Shown here: piece by piece, positions 53,766 through 62,105 of the stretch | How positions within the stretch are numbered: position 1 is the stretch's first letter | Layout: each line of letters starts with the position of its first letter | Source of the DNA: Jeotgalicoccus nanhaiensis | GTDB taxonomy: Bacteria; Bacillota; Bacilli; Staphylococcales; Salinicoccaceae | NCBI GenBank assembly: GCA_004570955.1 | Contig: SPPL01000002.1 | Location: 1 to 64,000 of the forward strand | DNA length: 64,000 nucleotides | Direction of reading: 5' to 3' | The notes under the pieces: model-generated | The model's input: the letters and a program-made list of their open reading frames with translations, nothing else | Told to the model about the DNA's origin: nothing | Database searches by the model: none | Translations under genes and position numbers: made by a program

Positions 53766-53795
53766 ATAGGTGACTACAGTGAATGGAGAGATTTA

Positions 53796-54503
53796 ATGAT
53801 AGATATTCATAATCACTTATTAATCAACGTAGACGACGGTCCGAAGTCTGAGGAAGAAACTCTGGATTTACTCAATCAGGCCGTGGGCGAAGGTATTACA
53901 GATATTATATGTACGCCGCATCATCACAGCGGTACGTATAATACACCTGCTGATATTGTAAAAGAAAAGCTTTCTGAAGTACAAAATATTATCGATAAAC
54001 ACCAGCTGCCAGTTAAAGTGCATCCGGGCCAGGAAATCCGAATCAACGATGATTTGATTAAGGAGCTCCGAACGGGAGAAGCTTTGACACTGGCCGGCAG
54101 CAAATATATTCTTATCGAGTTTTCTTTTACAGAATTGCGCGAAGATGTAGATGAAGTCTTCACGGCACTCCGGGAGCTCGGTCTTACTCCAATTATTGCC
54201 CACCCCGAACGCTGCCGTCCGCTCGTTAAAAATGAGCAAATTTTAGCGCGCTTAATCAAAGAGGGGGCGCTGGCTCAAGTTACTGCAGCTTCCGTATGCG
54301 GAGAATTCGGCAGCGACCTGCAGGAAAACTCACTGGAGCTGATACAAAAAGGCCTGATTCATATTGTGGCAAGTGATGCGCACCATGCAGAATACAGGCC
54401 GTTTATGTCCAAAGAGGCATTTGAAATTATTGAAAACGAACTCGGTGAGTCCTATGTTGAAAAGATGAAACAGACGGCAGCAGATGTACTGCATAATCAA
54501 TAG
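53796..54503 (+). CDS. Orphan CapC/YwqE-type PHP tyrosine phosphatase
   Basis: The ATG at 53796 (MIDIHNHLLINVDDG) follows GGAGAG; a longer frame from 53715 has no site and crosses the TATAAT. The 235-residue protein keeps every PHP motif: DIHNH, TPHHHSG, PGQEIR, HPERC and VASDAHHAE. It aligns end to end with CapC at 29229 but lacks its basic C-terminal tail. No kinase gene is adjacent, so it may act on CapB from the capsule operon or on another BY-kinase (inference). It is convergent with the PPOX gene, 3 bp apart. Confidence 0.85.
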   Translation: MIDIHNHLLINVDDGPKSEEETLDLLNQAVGEGITDIICTPHHHSGTYNTPADIVKEKLSEVQNIIDKHQLPVKVHPGQEIRINDDLIKELRTGEALTLAGSKYILIEFSFTELREDVDEVFTALRELGLTPIIAHPERCRPLVKNEQILARLIKEGALAQVTAASVCGEFGSDLQENSLELIQKGLIHIVASDAHHAEYRPFMSKEAFEIIENELGESYVEKMKQTAADVLHNQ

Positions 54504-54506
54504 TAA

Positions 54507-55112
54507 TTATTCCCGCTCTTTTTTACTTTGTTTCACTTTAAAATAGTCGCCGCCCTTTTTTTTAGAATCATCGGTTCCCCAGTCAGTTAGATTTTTCGTA
54601 TCGACGAGCTTAGGGATATGTTTCGAACAGTGGATGTAAGCTTCATGCACTGTCGTCACAACCCAGCGTTCTGTCCGGTTTTCGTGCTGCTTTAATAGGG
54701 TCGTCCTGGTGTCTTCATCCGGAATAATTGTATGTAGTTCATCGTTTTCAATAATTTCAGCAGCACCGTTAACGTGCAGGCCGATCCGGTCTTCAAAGAA
54801 ATCGATAAACAAAAGGCCGATATGCGGATTCTCGGTAATATTTCCAAGCGATGCCATGACGCCGTTGCCGCGGTATTCGGGGTACATGAGACGTTTATCG
54901 TCTATAATATAAACGAAACCCGGTTCACCAGCTTTAAAGGTCGAATCACAGTTGCCGCCGGCATCGCTTGTCGACATGAACAAAAACTGCTGGGCTTTCA
55001 CAAACTCCTGCATTTCCGTATTTAAATAGTCAATCATTTGGTTGTTGTAAAAAGCATCCGCACGGCGTTCTGTGCCGTGCATTTTCTGTAAATTACGTTC
55101 ACCCTGTGACAT
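54507..55112 (-). CDS. Pyridoxamine 5'-phosphate oxidase-like flavin-binding protein
   Basis: The ATG at 55112 follows AAGGAGTG; an upstream in-frame ATG at 55145 lacks a site. The 201-residue product has the split-barrel PPOX fold: FLFMSTSDAGGNCDSTFKAGEPGFV (about residues 43-67, in the flavin-binding strand region), GNGVMASLGNITENPHIGLLFIDF and RIGLHVNGAAEII. These cytoplasmic proteins bind FMN or F420-like cofactors and act as oxidoreductases of mostly unknown substrate. The C-terminus is basic and lysine-rich. It is a stand-alone gene, divergent from 55193. Confidence 0.78.
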   Translation of the reverse strand: MSQGERNLQKMHGTERRADAFYNNQMIDYLNTEMQEFVKAQQFLFMSTSDAGGNCDSTFKAGEPGFVYIIDDKRLMYPEYRGNGVMASLGNITENPHIGLLFIDFFEDRIGLHVNGAAEIIENDELHTIIPDEDTRTTLLKQHENRTERWVVTTVHEAYIHCSKHIPKLVDTKNLTDWGTDDSKKKGGDYFKVKQSKKERE

Positions 55113-55145
55113 AATATCACTCCTTAATACGCTCAATTTTAACAT

Positions 55146-55170
55146 TTTTAAAGTTATAAAATACGGGTAT
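55146..55170 (+). promoter_or_regulatory. Sigma-B-like promoter
   Basis: TTTTAA (55146-55151), a 13-bp spacer and GGGTAT (55165-55170). It is the same -10 and spacing as the two zinc-ribbon promoters and five of six matches to GTTTAA. Confidence 0.6.
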
Positions 55171-55192
55171 AGTTTACAAAGAGGTGAAGGAA

Positions 55193-55390
55193 ATGAAACA
55201 AATTATTACGATTCATTATATCGGCGGGTCAACGATGGAAGTGAATAAGACTGAAGCAGTAAATGAATTACTCGGCTTAATCGACGGTACCTTTGAAGAT
55301 AATCAGTTTGTGAAACTTCCGAATCGGAGCGGCGGAGAAGTTTATGTTAATTTAAGTCTGGTAACTTCTTTAGAAGTGCGGAGTATATAA
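55193..55390 (+). CDS. Small conserved-looking protein, sigma-B-like control
   Basis: The ATG at 55193 follows GAGGTGAAGG; a GTG at 55184 lies in that site. The 65-residue product (MKQIITIHYIGGSTMEVNKT start) looks like a small beta-rich protein. It has alternating strands, a helix (EAVNELLGLID) and a final VNLSLVTSLEV; the shape recalls DUF-type small Bacillales proteins with LytTR/Sm-like barrels, but no family is assigned. It is transcribed alone from a sigma-B-like promoter and ends at a strong terminator. Confidence 0.6.
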   Translation: MKQIITIHYIGGSTMEVNKTEAVNELLGLIDGTFEDNQFVKLPNRSGGEVYVNLSLVTSLEVRSI

Positions 55391-55400
55391 AAAAGTAAAA

Positions 55401-55441
55401 AGGCCTGGAATCTTGATTTTAAGATTTCCAAGCCTTTTTTT
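55401..55441 (+). terminator. Rho-independent terminator
   Basis: AGGCCTGGAATCTT and AAGATTTCCAAGCCT pair with two imperfections, followed by TTTTTTT. Confidence 0.88.
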
Positions 55442-55481
55442 GTGCTGAAGTAGATGAAGGACGGTTTCTCGAGTGTTAATG

Positions 55482-55815
55482 CAGGCTCTGTCCCTCTAGG
55501 ATTTGTATGACGGGATTTCATGTGGCTCCGTCCCTCTAGGATTTGCATGACAGGATTTCATGTGTATCCGGACTCTTCAGGGTTTGCATGACAGGGTCTC
55601 ATGTGTATCCGGATCCTTTAGGGTTTGCATGACAGGATTTCATGTGTATCCGGATCCTTTAGGGTTTGCATAACAGGATCTCATGTGTATCCGGATCTTT
55701 TAGGGTTTGCATGACAGGATCTCATGTGTATTCGGATCCTTTAGGGTTTGTATGACAGGATTTCATGTGTATCTGGATCCTTTAGGGTTTCAATGACAGA
55801 ATCTCATGTGTATCC
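55482..55815. repeat. 41-bp direct tandem repeat array, 8 copies
   Basis: Eight head-to-tail units contain GG(G/A)TTTGCATGACAGGAT then CATGTGTATCCGGAT. Unit starts (the GGGTTTG position) are at 55499, 55539, 55580, 55621, 55662, 55703, 55744 and 55785, so the period is 41 bp with one 40. The central copies are nearly identical and the outer ones diverge. The unit is not a multiple of three and no gene spans it. It fills the 55442-55894 gap together with short unique flanks. Confidence 0.92.
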
Positions 55816-55894
55816 GGCTTTATTTTGCAGTCAATAACAAGCCATTTCTGTCATTTTTCTGCTAAAAGTCTACAAAAATTGACAGACATCATCC

Positions 55895-57367
55895 TCACTC
55901 ATCAGAAACTGACATCAAATTCTCCATAATAGTGAGCATGTTAGCTCTGGTTGGAACGTTTTCGACACAAATAACTCGCGAGTGAGGGTTATCCTCAATC
56001 GGGAAATTGCTGATGATAAGGTCGTAACTATTACTGCTAAGCGCTTCCTTAATCACTTTAAGGTCGGTTCCAATCGTAATTTCAAGCTGTTCGGAAAACT
56101 CAAAATCGATGACGGATCTCATCATCGTGGCGTGTTTTATATCATTACTGCTGACAAGCAGTACAGAAGCTTTCTTCTGCTGGGCTTTCAGAGAAACAAA
56201 TAAATCATCCCAGTGTGTCATAAAGGTATAAATCATATGGTTGAGCAAGATTTTATCGTTTCTTTCATAAATATCGACAATATAATCAGTCATATAATGA
56301 TACATATCATTATAAAAATCAGGATAAAGTTCTTTGGCAGCCTGTACGAATTTTCTCTTTTTATCATTTAAAATGAAGTTCGTATACAGCTCGCTTCTGC
56401 CTAAAAATAAAGTGTTATGCACACCCATAATCATGTCGTCACGGTTGGGGATTGGCAATTCATATTTTTTAGACAGTGCATTTATCATCTCCAGCAACCT
56501 GAAATATGAATGGGTAATAACCGGGCTTTGGTTTGCTTTTCTGATAAAATCCTCATTGGTAAAAGGCACGTTTGCCTGTAAAAATACTGCGAATGTTTCA
56601 GACAATGTTTCTTCGGTAATTTTAATATCTAACGCATCTTCAAGCGCGGTCAAATCAAATGTCCGAGCGGCCTCATCTATAATTTCATACTTTCCGGTTT
56701 CAACATCTTCGTTTAAGAAATAATTGTTTTTATAGCGCAAGAGCCCAATTATTCCTACATATTTTACATACCTTAAGAAGGAGAAATCAACGTCGATTCC
56801 AATCAGATCAATAAGAGACTCGACTAAATCATCCATCAGTTTTTCGCTGACGATATCTTCAAACGGCCAGTCAAAAATACTATATTTTTCAGAGAAAAAT
56901 GTGACGTAAAAGGCACGAATATCCTCTTCATTACCCGACACTCTGCACGGGTTTGTCTTCAATTCCACAGTAAAGTTTTCTTTTAAAACATCTTCGATTT
57001 TTCGGAACTGCCGGTAAATAGTCGATGTACTGACATACATAGATTCTGCCAGCTCTTCCAAATGCAGTGTTTCATTAAAAAACATTTCTTCCAGTAATTT
57101 ATAGGAGAAATTGTGATTAATCAAATACTGGGTGACAGACTCAACTCCGGTATTCTGATGAAATTCCATTTTCACTTTATCCTGCAGCAGTGTAATGGTA
57201 AGAATATCAGACAAATTATCCATCTCAGCGATATCCTCTTTTAAATTTCGGACCGAAGTTTGGAGCTCGGCCGCCAGATCTTCAATGGGCATATAATCAT
57301 TTTTTTGATAAAGCAGCTCAATCATATATAATTTTCTATTTTCAATTTTTGATAATAATCGTCTCAT
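55895..57367 (-). CDS. Mga/AtxA-type transcription regulator, paralogue 3
   Basis: A 490-residue protein with the same layout as those at 22563 and 43604: winged helix (MPIEDLAAELQTSVRNLKEDI, about residues 25-45), Mga HTH (LEELAESMYVSTSTIYRQFRKI, about 102-123), PRD-like helices and an EIIB-like end (SVLLVSSNDIKHATMMRS). It is more diverged: the HNSAQ motif of the other two is HNTLF here, so the phosphorylatable His may be retained in a different context. GGAGG precedes the ATG. The tandem repeat array lies downstream. The target is unknown; the surface protein or pucG region are candidates. Confidence 0.8.
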   Translation of the reverse strand: MRRLLSKIENRKLYMIELLYQKNDYMPIEDLAAELQTSVRNLKEDIAEMDNLSDILTITLLQDKVKMEFHQNTGVESVTQYLINHNFSYKLLEEMFFNETLHLEELAESMYVSTSTIYRQFRKIEDVLKENFTVELKTNPCRVSGNEEDIRAFYVTFFSEKYSIFDWPFEDIVSEKLMDDLVESLIDLIGIDVDFSFLRYVKYVGIIGLLRYKNNYFLNEDVETGKYEIIDEAARTFDLTALEDALDIKITEETLSETFAVFLQANVPFTNEDFIRKANQSPVITHSYFRLLEMINALSKKYELPIPNRDDMIMGVHNTLFLGRSELYTNFILNDKKRKFVQAAKELYPDFYNDMYHYMTDYIVDIYERNDKILLNHMIYTFMTHWDDLFVSLKAQQKKASVLLVSSNDIKHATMMRSVIDFEFSEQLEITIGTDLKVIKEALSSNSYDLIISNFPIEDNPHSRVICVENVPTRANMLTIMENLMSVSDE

Positions 57368-57417
57368 AATCTTGCCTCCAAATGCATTATAGAATGTGCA
57401 TCCAGTAATGACAAAAA

Positions 57418-57441
57418 AAACCGGCTATCTCAAGCCGGTTT
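57418..57441 (-). terminator. Terminator of pucG
   Basis: AAACCGGCT (57418-57426) and AGCCGGTTT (57433-57441); on the minus strand it is followed by TTTTTTTG. Confidence 0.88.
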
Positions 57442-57447
57442 TTAAAA

Positions 57448-58671
57448 TTATAGTGAATTGTTATCGTAAAAGTCTGTCATTGCTTTTAGTCCAGCGGCAG
57501 GGTCGATATTGTCTCCGCCGTGTGACTGTAAAAACACACCGAATGTAGTAATGAAGTTCAGCAGATTCTGTTTTTCAGCAACGTATCCCATACTTCCGAT
57601 GCGCCAGATTTTACCTGCCACAGCACCAAAAGTACCGGCAATTTCAATACCGAAGCGGGACAGCAGTTCTGCTCTGAATTCCGCATCGTTAATACCTTCC
57701 GGTATTTTAACGCAGACAACCATTTGCATTTCATGTTCTTCATCACCGAACAGCTCAAGACCGAGTGCTTTGACTCCTTCTTTCATCGCTTCGTGGTGAT
57801 AGCTATGACGGCGGGCTCGTGCTTCTACTCCTTCAGCTATTGCGAGTTTCAAGCCTTCATACAGCCCGTATACGTTTACCGTTGCCTCTGTATGGTGGTT
57901 TAAGCGGCGTTCGCCCCAGTAGTCCTGCAGCTGGGTTAAATCCAGATAGTTGCTCGTAATGAAATGGGATGTCGATTTGTCATTCTCTGTACGTATTCCT
58001 TTTTCCACGCGTTTCCGCTTATTGATCTCATCGCTGAAACGTTCATTAAAGGTAATCGGAGTAATTCCCGATGGCACCGACAGACATTTCTGTGCACCGC
58101 CGATTACAGCGTCGAGTGCCCATTCATCAACCGGGATATCCTGTCCCATATAAGTCGCTACTGCATCAACTACAGTAAAGACGCCGCGTTCTTTTGCTGC
58201 ATGACCAATTTTCTCAATCGGCTGCAGGCGGCCGGAGGAGGTTTCTCCGTGAATAACTGCCAGTACTTTAGGTTTTACTTCATCCATTTTTTCAATAATA
58301 TCATCCTCAGGGATTACTTCTCCCATCGGCGCTTCGATTGTGTGAACGACACCGCCGGCACGTTCAACAAGTTCAGTCACCAGGTAGCCGAAACGTCCGA
58401 TGATCGGAACCAGCACCTTGTCGCCCGGTTCAACGATACTGGCAATTACAGCCTCGATGCCGGCACGGCTCGTACCGTCTATTGGAAATGACCATTTATT
58501 TTCAGTTTTAAATGATTTCCGGATTAGTTCCATAGTTTCATTCATTATGCCCGTGAATTCCGGATCGAATTGTCCAAGAATGGAATTGCTCATAGCCTGG
58601 GATACTCTCGGATCCACCGCAACGGGTCCAGGTGTCATGATTAGTCTTTTGTTTATTTGTAAACTTGCCAT
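57448..58671 (-). CDS. pucG: (S)-ureidoglycine--glyoxylate aminotransferase / alanine-glyoxylate-type aminotransferase
   Basis: The ATG at 58671 (MASLQINKR) is best spaced from AAGGA; ATGs at 58683 and 58680 touch the site. The 407-residue class-V PLP aminotransferase matches Bacillus PucG phrase by phrase from memory: MTPGPVAVDPRV, LGQFDPEF, IDGTSRAGIEAV, HGETSSGR, VDAVATY, GGAQKCLSVPSG with the Schiff-base Lys, DYWGERRLNHHTEAT and GKIWRIGSMGY. PucG transfers an amino group from ureidoglycine to glyoxylate, giving glycine in purine/allantoin breakdown. Other puc genes are not in the window, so a broader serine/alanine-glyoxylate role is possible. It is divergent from an MFS transporter. Confidence 0.82.
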   Translation of the reverse strand: MASLQINKRLIMTPGPVAVDPRVSQAMSNSILGQFDPEFTGIMNETMELIRKSFKTENKWSFPIDGTSRAGIEAVIASIVEPGDKVLVPIIGRFGYLVTELVERAGGVVHTIEAPMGEVIPEDDIIEKMDEVKPKVLAVIHGETSSGRLQPIEKIGHAAKERGVFTVVDAVATYMGQDIPVDEWALDAVIGGAQKCLSVPSGITPITFNERFSDEINKRKRVEKGIRTENDKSTSHFITSNYLDLTQLQDYWGERRLNHHTEATVNVYGLYEGLKLAIAEGVEARARRHSYHHEAMKEGVKALGLELFGDEEHEMQMVVCVKIPEGINDAEFRAELLSRFGIEIAGTFGAVAGKIWRIGSMGYVAEKQNLLNFITTFGVFLQSHGGDNIDPAAGLKAMTDFYDNNSL

Positions 58672-58808
58672 TATGCGCATCATCCTTCGTCTTTTTATTT
58701 TTTTGTACTGTTAATAATATAATTATTAACGCAATTATACAAATATTTTTATAAAACTTATTTTTACACCGGATTTTTTGTGATGTTTTGCACAATAACG
58801 ATAAAAAT

Positions 58809-58827
58809 TTTATCTACTATAGATAAA
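58809..58827. promoter_or_regulatory. Inverted repeat between pucG and the MFS gene
   Basis: TTTATCTA (58809-58816) and TAGATAAA (58820-58827) form 8-bp arms around CTA. It lies in the divergent intergenic region and suits a dimeric regulator acting on one or both genes. Related TTTATC/GATAAA arms occur before sdcS. Confidence 0.5.
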
Positions 58828-58897
58828 GTAATATCGGGAGCGGTGCTGTAAAATATAAAGTGATCATAATATAAAACTATTATAAAGGAGACTAACC

Positions 58898-60136
58898 ATG
58901 GAAAACAAAAAACTTTCCAACAGCTACTGGATAAAAATCGTCATTGTTTTTACGCTCGGATGGATTGCAATTTATGCAACACGCACAATTTTAAATCCGA
59001 TTATGACCAATATTCAGTCTGAATTTGCCATTAACGCAACCCAGCTCGGCCTTCTGAGCAGTCTGTTCTTCTTAGGATATACTGTCACACAGATTCCTTC
59101 AGGCTATCTCGGAGATAAATTCGGAAGGAAGAAAATGATTATCCCTGCCTTTATCGGCTTTGGTGTTCTTGCAATTATTTCAGGACAGATGGTTACATTC
59201 TATATGTTCCTGATGATGTGGTTCCTGACTGGTACTTTCCAGGGTGTATTCTACGGACCGCAGTACGGATTATCATCTGAAGCGATTCCGCAAAAACGCC
59301 TGACACTCGGCAGTGCCATTATTAACAGTGGTATGGCTATCGGTATGTCAGCCGGGTACTGGATTTCAAGTATTACAGTTCAGGAAATGGACATGTCATG
59401 GCGCACACCGTTCTGGATTATGGGTGTTATCGTAATTGTTATCGGTATTATTATGTGGATTATGGTGAAGGAGCACCCGCCGGGTTATCAGGCAACAACG
59501 AGCGAAAGCGGTGCGCCAGCGAAACTGAAAGTATCGGAACTGTTCAAAAACAGAAACCTTATACTGGCTTTTATCACTATATTCTGTTCAATCTATGGTT
59601 TCTTCGTAATTCTGACCTGGCTGCCGTACTACCTTGAAACAGCACGCGGCATCAGCGGCTCAAGCGTTGCTTTCGTGTCATCATTAGTACCATGGGCATC
59701 AATTCCTGGTATGCTGTTCTTCGGCTGGCTGTCAGACAAATTAGGCAAACAGCGTCCAGTACTATTGGTAATGGTTCCGCTAGCTTTCCTATCGACAATA
59801 TCTATCGTACTCTTCGATCAGATGTGGGTACTCTATGTATCACTCATCGTTTACGGTATCGTTGGTAAGTTAAGTACAAACCCTGTACTGATTGCCGTTG
59901 TTGCCAATAACGCGCCGCGTGTCGGTCTTGCAACATCCTTCGGTATTTATAACTTTATCGGAATGTCGGCATCAATTTTAGCACCGTACATTACCGGTTT
60001 CATTACAGACGTTACAGGAAACTTAGATATGGGCTTCTACCTTGCAGGCGGCCTGCTTGTAGTCGGTATTATTGCGGTATTCCTGCTGGATGAATCAGGT
60101 TATAAAAGAGTAGAGCATGTAGAGAAAGTAAATTAA
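58898..60136 (+). CDS. MFS transporter, probable organic-anion:proton symporter
   Basis: A 412-residue protein with 12 membrane segments. It has the MFS signature GYLGDKFGRKKMIIP between helices 2 and 3 and a second copy GWLSDKLGKQRPVLL between helices 8 and 9. The start YWIKIVIVFTLGWIAIYATRTILNP resembles the anion:cation symporter and glycerol-3-phosphate transporter branch. It is paralogous to the 62106 gene. AAAGGAG precedes the ATG. Its position opposite pucG suggests uptake of a ureide, glyoxylate precursor or other carboxylate (inference). Confidence 0.82.
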   Translation: MENKKLSNSYWIKIVIVFTLGWIAIYATRTILNPIMTNIQSEFAINATQLGLLSSLFFLGYTVTQIPSGYLGDKFGRKKMIIPAFIGFGVLAIISGQMVTFYMFLMMWFLTGTFQGVFYGPQYGLSSEAIPQKRLTLGSAIINSGMAIGMSAGYWISSITVQEMDMSWRTPFWIMGVIVIVIGIIMWIMVKEHPPGYQATTSESGAPAKLKVSELFKNRNLILAFITIFCSIYGFFVILTWLPYYLETARGISGSSVAFVSSLVPWASIPGMLFFGWLSDKLGKQRPVLLVMVPLAFLSTISIVLFDQMWVLYVSLIVYGIVGKLSTNPVLIAVVANNAPRVGLATSFGIYNFIGMSASILAPYITGFITDVTGNLDMGFYLAGGLLVVGIIAVFLLDESGYKRVEHVEKVN

Positions 60137-60152
60137 TATTATTTAGTAAGGT

Positions 60153-60187
60153 ACTCCCCGGAGCTGGTATGAGCTTCGGGGAGTTTT
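60153..60187 (+). terminator. Rho-independent terminator
   Basis: ACTCCCCGGAGCT pairs with AGCTTCGGGGAGT, followed by TTTTA. Confidence 0.9.
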
Positions 60188-60222
60188 TATATAAGGAGAT
60201 GAATTATTCGCTCAATTCTTAC

Positions 60223-60236
60223 TATAAGCGCTTACA
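60223..60236 (+). promoter_or_regulatory. CcpA cre box before sdcS
   Basis: TATAAGCGCTTACA matches the cre consensus TGWAARCGYTWWCA at 13 of 14 positions (only the G is A). It lies 106 bp before the sdcS start and predicts glucose repression of dicarboxylate uptake. Confidence 0.65.
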
Positions 60237-60251
60237 TTATTCTATTAATAA

Positions 60252-60309
60252 GATAAAGTTATCAGTTAACATTAAATTTATATAGATTTATCTGAATATT
60301 TATGATAAA
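60252..60309 (+). promoter_or_regulatory. GATAA/TTATC motifs before sdcS
   Basis: GATAAAGTTATC (60252-60263) is a near-perfect palindrome. TTTATC (60287-60292) and GATAAA (60304-60309) form a second spaced pair. They resemble the arms of the palindrome at 58809-58827, so a shared regulator is possible. Confidence 0.35.
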
Positions 60310-60341
60310 TTCATATCATGTTTATTTTAGGGGGGATTTTT

Positions 60342-61964
60342 GTGAGCGATTCCAAGGATAGAGGAGTTGTCCAAAAAAGTTATGATAACCTTTGGAGTGA
60401 ATCCAAAAGGACAAAGTCATTACTCAAGTTTTTTAGTACTAAAGATTTAAGGAATGCAGCTACCGGTGCGCCTTCGCCTGAAGAGCACAGGAAAGCATAT
60501 AGTAAAGCTCAATTAATCGGTTTGATTTTAGGGCCGCTGCTTTTTGTTTTGGCTCTGCTGTTTTTAAAATCCGATTCGCTGGACAGCTCGGGTATTTTCG
60601 TTGTCGCCGCAGCACTGTGGATAGCAACATGGTGGGTGACGGAGGCGATTCCGATTCCTGCCACATCACTGCTGCCTCTGTTTCTCTTCCCGATGGGCGG
60701 AGTAATGTCCAATCAGGAAACAGCAAGTTTTTACGGAGATGACATAGTATTCTTATTCTTAGGCGGTTTCTTACTCGCCGTAGCAATGGAAAAATGGAAT
60801 TTACATACCCGTATTGCCCTGTCTATTATTAAAGCTATAGGTACGACAACAGCAACAATTTTACTTGGTTTTATGGTCTCTACTGCCTTGCTTTCAATGT
60901 TCGTATCCAATACAGCAGCAGTAATGATTATGATTCCAATCGGTCTTGCAATTATTAAAGAAGCACATTCGTTATCAACGCCGGAACTCGGAGGCGATGT
61001 TAAATTATTTGAGAAAGCACTCGTCCTCGGTATCGGTTATGCAGGAACAATCGGCGGACTCGGTACTTTAATCGGAACGCCGCCGCTGATTATACTGGCA
61101 GGCCAGATGAGACAGATTTTTGATGTTGAATTAAACTTTGCCCAGTGGATGCTCGTCGGTATACCGGTAGTCATTGTAATGCTTGCGATTGCCTGGGCAT
61201 ATATGAATTACTTCTCGTTTAAGCACGGTATGAAAGAACTGCCGGGCGGACGTAAAATTATCACAGATGAACTGGAAAAGCTTGGCAAAATGACAAGAGA
61301 AGAAGTATGGGTGCTGATAATATTCATCCTGGCAGCAGCCCTATGGATTATGCGCGGTTTCTTCTTCGATCAGTTCGCGTTTACAGAAATGCTCGGCGAC
61401 GGTTCCATTGCGATGTTCGCTGCTGTTCTTCTGTTCCTGATTCCATCGAAGAAACAAAACGGGCGTGTTCTCGACTGGGGTGTCGCAAAAGACTTGCCTT
61501 GGGGCGTTCTGCTTCTGTTCGGGGGCGGGCTGGCTTTAGCTGGATCTATAGTTGCCACAGGCGTAGATGCCTGGATTGGTGAAATGCTCGCAGGTGTAGG
61601 CGGCATGCCGCTGATTCTGATGATTGCTATCGTGGCAATTTTAATACTGTTCTTAACAGAGTTCACATCAAATACAGCAACAGCAACGATGATTTTACCT
61701 GTACTTGCAGGACTTGCGATTGCTCTTGATGTTCATCCGCTTGCTTTAATGATTCCGGCAGCAATGGCTGCAAACTGTGCTTTCATGCTGCCTGTCGGAA
61801 CACCGCCGAATGCGATTGTCTTTGGAACAAATAAGGTAAGTATCGCAGAAATGGTTAAAACAGGGGTCTGGCTGAATGTCATTGCTTCAGTTATCATTAT
61901 CGTTGTGGTTTATCTGTGGGTGCCGGTCGTTTACGGTATCGACCTGCATGTATTCCCGTTCTAA
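60342..61964 (+). CDS. sdcS: SdcS-type sodium:dicarboxylate symporter (SLC13/DASS family)
   Basis: The GTG at 60342 follows AGGGGGGAT; an ATG at 60318 lies upstream of that site. The 540-residue protein has about 11 membrane segments and the DASS hallmarks: LIGLILGPLLF, WWVTEAIPIPATSLLP, the first SNTAAVMIMIPIG sodium/substrate motif, GTIGGLGTLIGTPP, the second TSNTATATMILP, and NCAFMLPVGTPPNAIVFG. These closely follow S. aureus SdcS as remembered, which takes up succinate, fumarate and malate with sodium. The N-terminal 70 residues are a longer, charged cytoplasmic extension. It is a monocistronic unit with cre-like control. Confidence 0.9.
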   Translation: MSDSKDRGVVQKSYDNLWSESKRTKSLLKFFSTKDLRNAATGAPSPEEHRKAYSKAQLIGLILGPLLFVLALLFLKSDSLDSSGIFVVAAALWIATWWVTEAIPIPATSLLPLFLFPMGGVMSNQETASFYGDDIVFLFLGGFLLAVAMEKWNLHTRIALSIIKAIGTTTATILLGFMVSTALLSMFVSNTAAVMIMIPIGLAIIKEAHSLSTPELGGDVKLFEKALVLGIGYAGTIGGLGTLIGTPPLIILAGQMRQIFDVELNFAQWMLVGIPVVIVMLAIAWAYMNYFSFKHGMKELPGGRKIITDELEKLGKMTREEVWVLIIFILAAALWIMRGFFFDQFAFTEMLGDGSIAMFAAVLLFLIPSKKQNGRVLDWGVAKDLPWGVLLLFGGGLALAGSIVATGVDAWIGEMLAGVGGMPLILMIAIVAILILFLTEFTSNTATATMILPVLAGLAIALDVHPLALMIPAAMAANCAFMLPVGTPPNAIVFGTNKVSIAEMVKTGVWLNVIASVIIIVVVYLWVPVVYGIDLHVFPF

Positions 61965-61982
61965 CAGTTTAATAAATAAAAT

Positions 61983-62019
61983 AAATGAGTCCCCTGCAAA
62001 AAGGCTGGGGACTCATTTT
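61983..62019 (+). terminator. Rho-independent terminator of sdcS
   Basis: AAATGAGTCCCC (61983-61994) pairs perfectly with GGGGACTCATTT (62007-62018). Confidence 0.88.
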
Positions 62020-62050
62020 CGGCAGTGAGCTAATATAAAATTCAAGACAA

Positions 62051-62095
62051 AAAAGCAGCGAAGATATCTATTAAATAGATGACTTCGCTGCTTTT
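62051..62095 (-). terminator. Terminator of the convergent MFS gene
   Basis: AAAAGCAGCGAAG (62051-62063) pairs perfectly with CTTCGCTGCTTTT (62083-62095); the loop holds a further ATCTATT/ATAGAT stem. On the minus strand the stem ends in TTTT. Confidence 0.88.
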
Positions 62096-62105
62096 ATAAA
62101 TATTT

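Noticed and set aside
55482..55815. CRISPR-like array
   Set aside because: The 41-bp units are directly adjacent with scattered point differences and no unique spacers, and no cas genes are nearby.
57964..58491. 175-codon plus-strand frame opposite pucG
   Set aside because: It is fully inside pucG, low in recognisable features and without a ribosome binding site.
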